A stretch of DNA of 9,959 bases, taken from assembly GCA_017881765.1 (NCBI GenBank), contig JADGQN010000146.1, positions 1 through 9,959 on the forward strand, in the 5' to 3' direction. Source of the stretch: Syntrophobacterales bacterium (GTDB lineage Bacteria; Desulfobacterota; Syntrophorhabdia; Syntrophorhabdales; WCHB1-27). Below the pieces are notes generated by a model, which made no database searches, was not told the origin of the DNA, and saw only the letters and a program-made list of their open reading frames with translations. Shown piece after piece: positions 6,515 through 9,959 of this stretch. The position numbers and the translations under genes were made by a program. The first letter of the stretch is position 1. Each line of letters opens with the position of its first letter.

Positions 6515-7537
6515 ATGAAGCGATGGGTATTTTTTGCGGTGCTGGCGGCGATGGTGGTGTTTATCTCCACGACCTCGTACGCTGCAGCGCCTTTTTACCA
6601 GGGCAAGGCCCTGCGCGTTACCGTCGGCTTTTCAGCAGGAGGAGGTTTTGACCTCTGGGCGAGGGTCGTTGCACGTCACATAGGCAAACATATCCCGGGC
6701 AATCCTACGGTCATTGTGGAGAACGTGACAGGAGCGGGCGGCCTTATCCAGGTGAATCAGCTCTTCAAAGCAACCAAGCCGGACGGGCTCACCCTCGGCC
6801 ACATCAACGGTGGGCTTATCCTGGGGCAGATGATGGGCCAGCCAGGGTACGATTTTGATCCCCAGAAGTTCTTGTACATCGGCGCTGCCAACAAGGAAAA
6901 TGCAGTCTTCGTATTCGGCAAGAAAAGCGGCATCACCTCGGCCGACAAGTGGCGGACCTCGCCCGTACCTGTCAAGATCGGTGGTCTTGTACCGGGGAAT
7001 TTCGTCGACAACATGGACCGGATGATGAAAGATGTGCTCGGCTTCCCCACGCAGATTATCACCGGTTACAAGGGCACGGCCGATGTTCTCATCGCCACTG
7101 ACAGCGGTGAACTGGCCGGTGGTCCTCCCTCATGGGACGGCGTGAGGAACACCCGGAAGAAGGCGATCGAGACGGGTGACATGATCGTCGTGATTCAGTG
7201 CACTCCGAAGCCTCTCAAGGACCTCTCGAACGTTCCGAGGATGATCGACTTTGCCAAGACCGACGAGCAGAAAAAGTTTGTCCAGATCGTGGCTCACTAC
7301 GCGAATGACTATTCGAGACCGTTTGCTTTCCCGCCGGGAACGCCGAAAGAGCGTGTCGATATCTTGCGCAAGGCTTTCCAGGAGACGATGAAAGATGGTG
7401 AGTTTCTGGCTGAGGTCGAAAAAATGCAGATGACTCTCGACCCGGCGACCGGCGATGAAATGGCAGCCGTGATAGCCGACTCCGGCAAGCTGGACGCGGC
7501 CACGAAAGCCAAGCTAAAAGATATTCTTTTTAAGTAG
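6515..7537 (+). CDS. tctC: TctC/Bug-type periplasmic solute-binding protein of a tripartite tricarboxylate transporter
   Basis: A 340-residue exported binding protein. The N-terminus is a Sec signal peptide: basic MKR, hydrophobic core VFFAVLAAMVVFIS, and an AxA-like site at SYA-AAP (cleavage near residue 23-24). The mature part shows the family's first strand-loop, LRVTVGFSAGGGFDLWARVVARHIGKHIPG (33-62), equivalent to the PGGG-D loop that clamps a carboxylate ligand, followed by PTVIVENVTGAGG (64-76), another family hallmark, and the C-terminal PPGTPKERVDILRKAF segment. Length is close to the usual 320-330. It captures a carboxylate in the periplasm and delivers it to the TctA/TctB membrane complex encoded downstream; the ligand cannot be read from sequence. 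AGGAGGG 5 nt before the ATG indicates strong translation. The gene is bracketed by inverted copies of a palindromic repeat. Its tail, KLDAATKAKLKDILFK, recurs in a fragment after the permease gene. Confidence 0.92.
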   Translation: MKRWVFFAVLAAMVVFISTTSYAAAPFYQGKALRVTVGFSAGGGFDLWARVVARHIGKHIPGNPTVIVENVTGAGGLIQVNQLFKATKPDGLTLGHINGGLILGQMMGQPGYDFDPQKFLYIGAANKENAVFVFGKKSGITSADKWRTSPVPVKIGGLVPGNFVDNMDRMMKDVLGFPTQIITGYKGTADVLIATDSGELAGGPPSWDGVRNTRKKAIETGDMIVVIQCTPKPLKDLSNVPRMIDFAKTDEQKKFVQIVAHYANDYSRPFAFPPGTPKERVDILRKAFQETMKDGEFLAEVEKMQMTLDPATGDEMAAVIADSGKLDAATKAKLKDILFK

Positions 7538-7555
7538 TCTCATTAAAGACTGACG

Positions 7556-7705
7556 ATACCGATTTGCATTCAAGATGCACGACCCAGCCTTCGGCCGGGT
7601 ACCCCGGGCGAGCCGAGGCTTGGCCTGCGTAGGCGTACGTAGGGTACGTCGAGCAAGGACAGGCTGAAGGGCAACGAAGGTAGGCGCTTGAAGGCAGATC
7701 GGTAT
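7556..7705 (-). repeat. Palindromic MITE/REP-like element, copy 2 (short form, inverted)
   Basis: Terminal inverted repeats are ATACCGATTTGCATTC (7556-7571) and, on the opposite strand, ATACCGATCTGCCTTC (7690-7705), matching at 14 of 16 positions. Internally CCTTCG (7588-7593) pairs with CGAAGG (7675-7680), and a GGTACC site lies at 7598-7603. Relative to 6031-6225 it is inverted and lacks the 31-bp block. It fills most of the 189-bp gap between tctC and the permease gene and ends 21 bp before the permease ATG. In mRNA it would form a long hairpin, possibly protecting the tctC transcript and lowering permease expression, as REP elements do in maltose-type operons; this is inference. Confidence 0.75.
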
Positions 7706-7715
7706 AGGCGGCTTT

Positions 7716-7721
7716 GGAGGG
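7716..7721 (+). promoter_or_regulatory. Ribosome-binding site that fixes the TctA-TctB start
   Basis: GGAGGG lies 5 nt before ATG 7727. An in-frame TTG at 7688 would extend the protein by 13 residues (basic, tryptophan-containing), but it falls within the terminal inverted repeat of the upstream element and has no ribosome-binding site. The ATG gives a protein that starts directly with the first expected helix of TctA. Confidence 0.8.
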
Positions 7722-7726
7722 CGGTA

Positions 7727-9760
7727 ATGTTAGAGACTGTTCAATGTTTTTTTGCCGGGTTGACTCAGATATTCACACTGACGACCTTCAGCCTCATGCT
7801 CCTGGGTATCGCGATTGGTTTTGCGGTAGGCATCCTGCCGGGACTGGGAGGACCTACCGCGATGGCACTGATGCTGCCATTCGTTGTGAAAATGACCCCG
7901 GTGGAAGCCTTCGCGTTCTTGCTCGGCATGGCCTGTGTCGTCAACACAACCGGGGACATAACATCCGTACTGTTCGGCATCCCGGGCGAGCCGACGACGG
8001 CTGCGACTATAGTGGATGGCCATCCGATGGCAAAGAAAGGACAGGCCGGCCGCGCGCTCGGGGCAGTCCTCATGGCTGCGTTGATCGGATCGATCTTCGG
8101 TGCCTTTATGCTTGCGATGGCCGTTCCCATCGTGCGCCCCATCGTGCTTTCCTTCGGCAGCCCTGAGTTTTTCATGCTCTCGCTCCTCGGCATTACCTTC
8201 GTGGCATCGCTCTCCGGCTCCGACGTGATCAAGGGTCTCCTGTCCGGAGGGTTGGGCCTCTTTGTTGCCACAGTGGGCCTCGATCCGGTCTCCGGCATTC
8301 AACGCTTCACATTTAACCAGACGTTTCTGTGGGATGGTATAGGGCTCGTGCCGATCACGATAGGATTTTTCGCCATCCCTGAGATCATCGATCTTGCCGT
8401 GACGGGATCGAGTATCGCAGGCGGACGGACCGGAGAGTTGGGAGGGGTTATGGAGGGCGTCCGCGACGTATTCCGCCACATCTTCTTGGTTCTCCGCTGC
8501 GCCGCCATCGGCACCTTCTGCGCGATCATACCCGGGATGGGAGGCGCGACGACCCAGTGGCTCTCTTACGCCCACGCTGTGCAAAGCTCGCCCGACAAGG
8601 AGCGCTTCGGCAAAGGGGCCATCGAAGGGGTGTTGGGCCCGGGCGCATCGAACAACTCAACACTTGGTGGCAGCCTTATTACGACCATCTCTTTCGGGAT
8701 CCCGGCGAGTGTCTTCATGGCAATTCTCATGGGGGCTTTCATCATGCACGGGGTGGTCCCCGGTCCTGACATGCTGCGGCCGGAATCGAAGGGAGGACAC
8801 CTCGGGCTCACCTACTCCTTCGTCTGGATCACGGTCATCTCAAACCTGATCACTGTGGGCATGATCTTTCTCTTCCTGAAACAGCTCGTCAAGGTAACAT
8901 ACGTACGCGGCAGCCTGCTCATCCCCTTCATCCTCATGCTCATCTACCTCGGCGCGTTTGCTGAAAAGAACGCGTTCCCCGATCTTATTCTGGTGCTTGT
9001 CTTCGGTGCTCTGGGCTGGGTTCTGGAAAAGCTTAAGTGGCCGCGTCCACCCTTGATCCTCGGGCTTGTGCTTGGAGGACTGGCAGAGAGCAGACTTTTT
9101 CTTTCGATGGGGAACTACGGTATCAGCTGGATCTGGCGTCCCACCGTCCTGCTGCTTATCGCCGTTACCCTGTTCGGCGCTCTTTATCCGGTTATAAAGA
9201 CCAGGATGCAGAAGAGGAAACTTCGCATGGCGGAAGCCGCTGAAGGCCGAGCGGTCACGGTGAAGCCGAAAACGAAGGTTAACAAGTGGCCTGCGATCTT
9301 TGCTCTGGGCCTTGTGTTTGTTCTTGCGCTCGCTCTCTGGCAGAGCCGGAACTTTAACGTCCGGGCGGGGCTCTTTCCCTGGGCGATCGGTTTTCCGCTT
9401 CTTGCACTCGCGCTTGCGCAGTTCGCCCGGGAACTTTCGGGCAAAGCCGGCGGCCGGCCGCTGGGACGGCCCGCCGAGGACGAAGAACCGGAAATACCAC
9501 CGGACGTCGTCAGCCGCAGGACAGCCGGTATGTTCGGCTGGATCGTCTCTTACCTTGTGGCTATCTGGCTGCTCGGTTTTCCGATAGGCGGCACGCTGTG
9601 CAGTTTTATCCAGCTTAAGTTTGGGTCAAAAGAAAAGTGGCTTATCACGATACTCCTCACTGCAGGTCTCTGGGCCTTCGTCTACCTGTTGTTCGAGAGG
9701 GCGCTTCACGTCCCGTTCCCGGACGGCTACCTTTTTGAATTACTCGGCTGGGTTGAGTAG
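7727..9760 (+). CDS. TctA-TctB fusion permease of a tripartite tricarboxylate transporter
   Basis: This 677-residue inner-membrane protein joins the two usually separate membrane subunits. Residues 1 to about 490 are TctA: two related halves, the first with GILPGLGGPTAMALMLP (35-51), GIPGEPTTAATIVDGHPM (84-101), the second with IIPGMGGATT (267-276), GPGASNNST (304-312) and FGIPASVFMAILMGAF (323-338). About 10-12 hydrophobic segments are visible. A basic, charged linker (about 491-520) leads to a TctB-like domain (about 521-677) with four hydrophobic helices near 521-538, 548-566, 603-620 and 637-656, and the typical ending VYLLFERALHVPFPDGY. Stand-alone TctA is about 500 residues and TctB about 150, so the length fits a fusion. 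It would import a carboxylate by ion gradient with the TctC protein. The gene follows tctC with a repeat in between; no separate tctB is present. Confidence 0.92.
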   Translation: MLETVQCFFAGLTQIFTLTTFSLMLLGIAIGFAVGILPGLGGPTAMALMLPFVVKMTPVEAFAFLLGMACVVNTTGDITSVLFGIPGEPTTAATIVDGHPMAKKGQAGRALGAVLMAALIGSIFGAFMLAMAVPIVRPIVLSFGSPEFFMLSLLGITFVASLSGSDVIKGLLSGGLGLFVATVGLDPVSGIQRFTFNQTFLWDGIGLVPITIGFFAIPEIIDLAVTGSSIAGGRTGELGGVMEGVRDVFRHIFLVLRCAAIGTFCAIIPGMGGATTQWLSYAHAVQSSPDKERFGKGAIEGVLGPGASNNSTLGGSLITTISFGIPASVFMAILMGAFIMHGVVPGPDMLRPESKGGHLGLTYSFVWITVISNLITVGMIFLFLKQLVKVTYVRGSLLIPFILMLIYLGAFAEKNAFPDLILVLVFGALGWVLEKLKWPRPPLILGLVLGGLAESRLFLSMGNYGISWIWRPTVLLLIAVTLFGALYPVIKTRMQKRKLRMAEAAEGRAVTVKPKTKVNKWPAIFALGLVFVLALALWQSRNFNVRAGLFPWAIGFPLLALALAQFARELSGKAGGRPLGRPAEDEEPEIPPDVVSRRTAGMFGWIVSYLVAIWLLGFPIGGTLCSFIQLKFGSKEKWLITILLTAGLWAFVYLLFERALHVPFPDGYLFELLGWVE

Positions 9761-9771
9761 CATGGAAAGGA

Positions 9772-9888
9772 ATGGCCGACCGTTTCTTCCTCGATCCCGT
9801 TGTTGAGAAAATGAAGCGGGCTGTACAAGCGGCCTACAAGCTGGATCCGGCGATGCTGGCTAAGCTGAAAACCATTCTCTTTAAGTAG
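9772..9888 (+). pseudogene. Remnant of a second TctC C-terminus (or a 38-residue small ORF)
   Basis: From ATG 9772 the reading frame encodes 38 residues ending YKLDPAMLAKLKTILFK before TAG 9886-9888. This matches the tail of the tctC protein (GKLDAATKAKLKDILFK): 12 of the last 16 residues are identical. Upstream, FFLDPVVEKMKR also recalls the FLAEVEKMQM segment of TctC, but the roughly 20 residues that separate these parts in TctC are missing. The reading frame is closed upstream by TGA at 9754. The simplest reading is a TctC paralogue reduced to a deleted C-terminal stub. Codon-level differences from tctC are numerous, so the duplication is not recent. AAAGGA directly abuts the ATG, too close for a normal ribosome-binding site, so expression as a small protein is possible but unsupported. 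Confidence 0.55.
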
Positions 9889-9905
9889 CACGGGGCAGAT
9901 TTGGC

Positions 9906-9933
9906 TTGACAAGCAGGCCCCCTGCTGTATACT
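9906..9933 (+). promoter_or_regulatory. Near-consensus sigma70-type promoter with a dyad in the spacer
   Basis: TTGACA (9906-9911) and TATACT (9928-9933) are separated by 16 bp, a near-ideal housekeeping promoter. The spacer contains the perfect inverted repeat AGCAGG-CCC-CCTGCT (9912-9926), which could be an operator positioned where polymerase binds. The same dyad followed by GTATACTTTT could alternatively act as a weak terminator for the permease transcript. The predicted start near 9940 is only a few bases before ATG 9944. Confidence 0.65.
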
Positions 9934-9943
9934 TTTAATCAGC

Positions 9944-9959
9944 ATGAAAAAGTCATTTG
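9944..9959 (+). CDS. Possible start of the next gene (truncated by the window edge)
   Basis: ATG 9944 opens MKKSF and runs off the right edge; a basic MKK start is typical of exported or membrane proteins. It lies about 4 nt from the predicted transcription start and has no Shine-Dalgarno, so it would be a leaderless message, or else the true start is further downstream outside the window. Five codons are too few to identify a product. Confidence 0.3.

Noticed and set aside
6031..7705. A classical insertion sequence or integron cassette around tctC
   Set aside because: There is no transposase or integrase reading frame, and the repeat ends do not show the integron attC core (GTTRRRY). Only a non-autonomous element interpretation was kept.
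7688..7726. N-terminal extension of the permease from TTG 7688
   Set aside because: The TTG lies in the terminal part of the palindromic repeat, lacks a ribosome-binding site, and adds basic residues before the first helix. ATG 7727 has GGAGGG at proper spacing.
7730..8584. Long open frame on the - strand over the permease gene
   Set aside because: Its translation is a low-hydrophobicity, His/Arg/Glu-rich sequence antisense to clear TctA helices; no ribosome-binding site or domain was seen.

Overview
The window looks like chromosomal DNA of an anaerobic, metabolically versatile bacterium, most plausibly a Desulfobacterota (former Deltaproteobacteria) member such as a Syntrophorhabdus-like syntroph. 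This is inferred from the gene mix (acyl-CoA beta-oxidation enzymes, a GAF/PAS hybrid kinase with an HDOD partner, and a tripartite tricarboxylate-type transporter), from moderately high GC, and from repeat-rich intergenic DNA. No rRNA or other phylogenetic marker is present, so the lineage is tentative. All supported genes are on the + strand.

Layout. (1) 1-1444: the C-terminus of an enoyl-CoA hydratase/isomerase followed 46 bp later by an unusual thiolase; together they form the end of a beta-oxidation-type acyl-CoA operon. (2) 1540-2319: an unrecognised protein with a zincin-like but imperfect HEILC motif. (3) 2406-5244: a signalling pair, an HDOD-domain protein whose last 14 bp overlap the start of a GAF-PAS-HisKA-HATPase-REC hybrid histidine kinase. 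(4) 5245-5592: a composite intergenic repeat with perfect 12-bp inverted ends, enclosing a strong GC-rich hairpin and a 31-bp block that recurs downstream. (5) 5593-6027: a PPC/DUF296-domain protein. (6) 6031-7705: two inverted copies of a second repeat family flank a tctC-type periplasmic binding protein gene (6515-7537). (7) 7727-9760: a single-polypeptide fusion of the large (TctA) and small (TctB) membrane subunits. (8) 9772-9888: a 38-codon ORF resembling the C-terminus of a TctC protein, probably a gene remnant. (9) 9906-9959: a near-consensus sigma70-type promoter with a dyad in its spacer, leading into what may be the next gene.

How the genes work together. The hydratase and thiolase would act in successive steps of beta-oxidation of an acyl-CoA, possibly an aromatic-degradation intermediate. 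The TctC protein would capture a carboxylate in the periplasm and deliver it to the TctA-TctB permease. The HDOD/kinase pair is a regulatory module with no target identifiable here. The most distinctive features are the TctA-TctB fusion, the TctC-like remnant after it, and the modular palindromic repeats in the spacers around 5.25-7.7 kb. I did not find evidence of a defence system, CRISPR array, phage or integrase.
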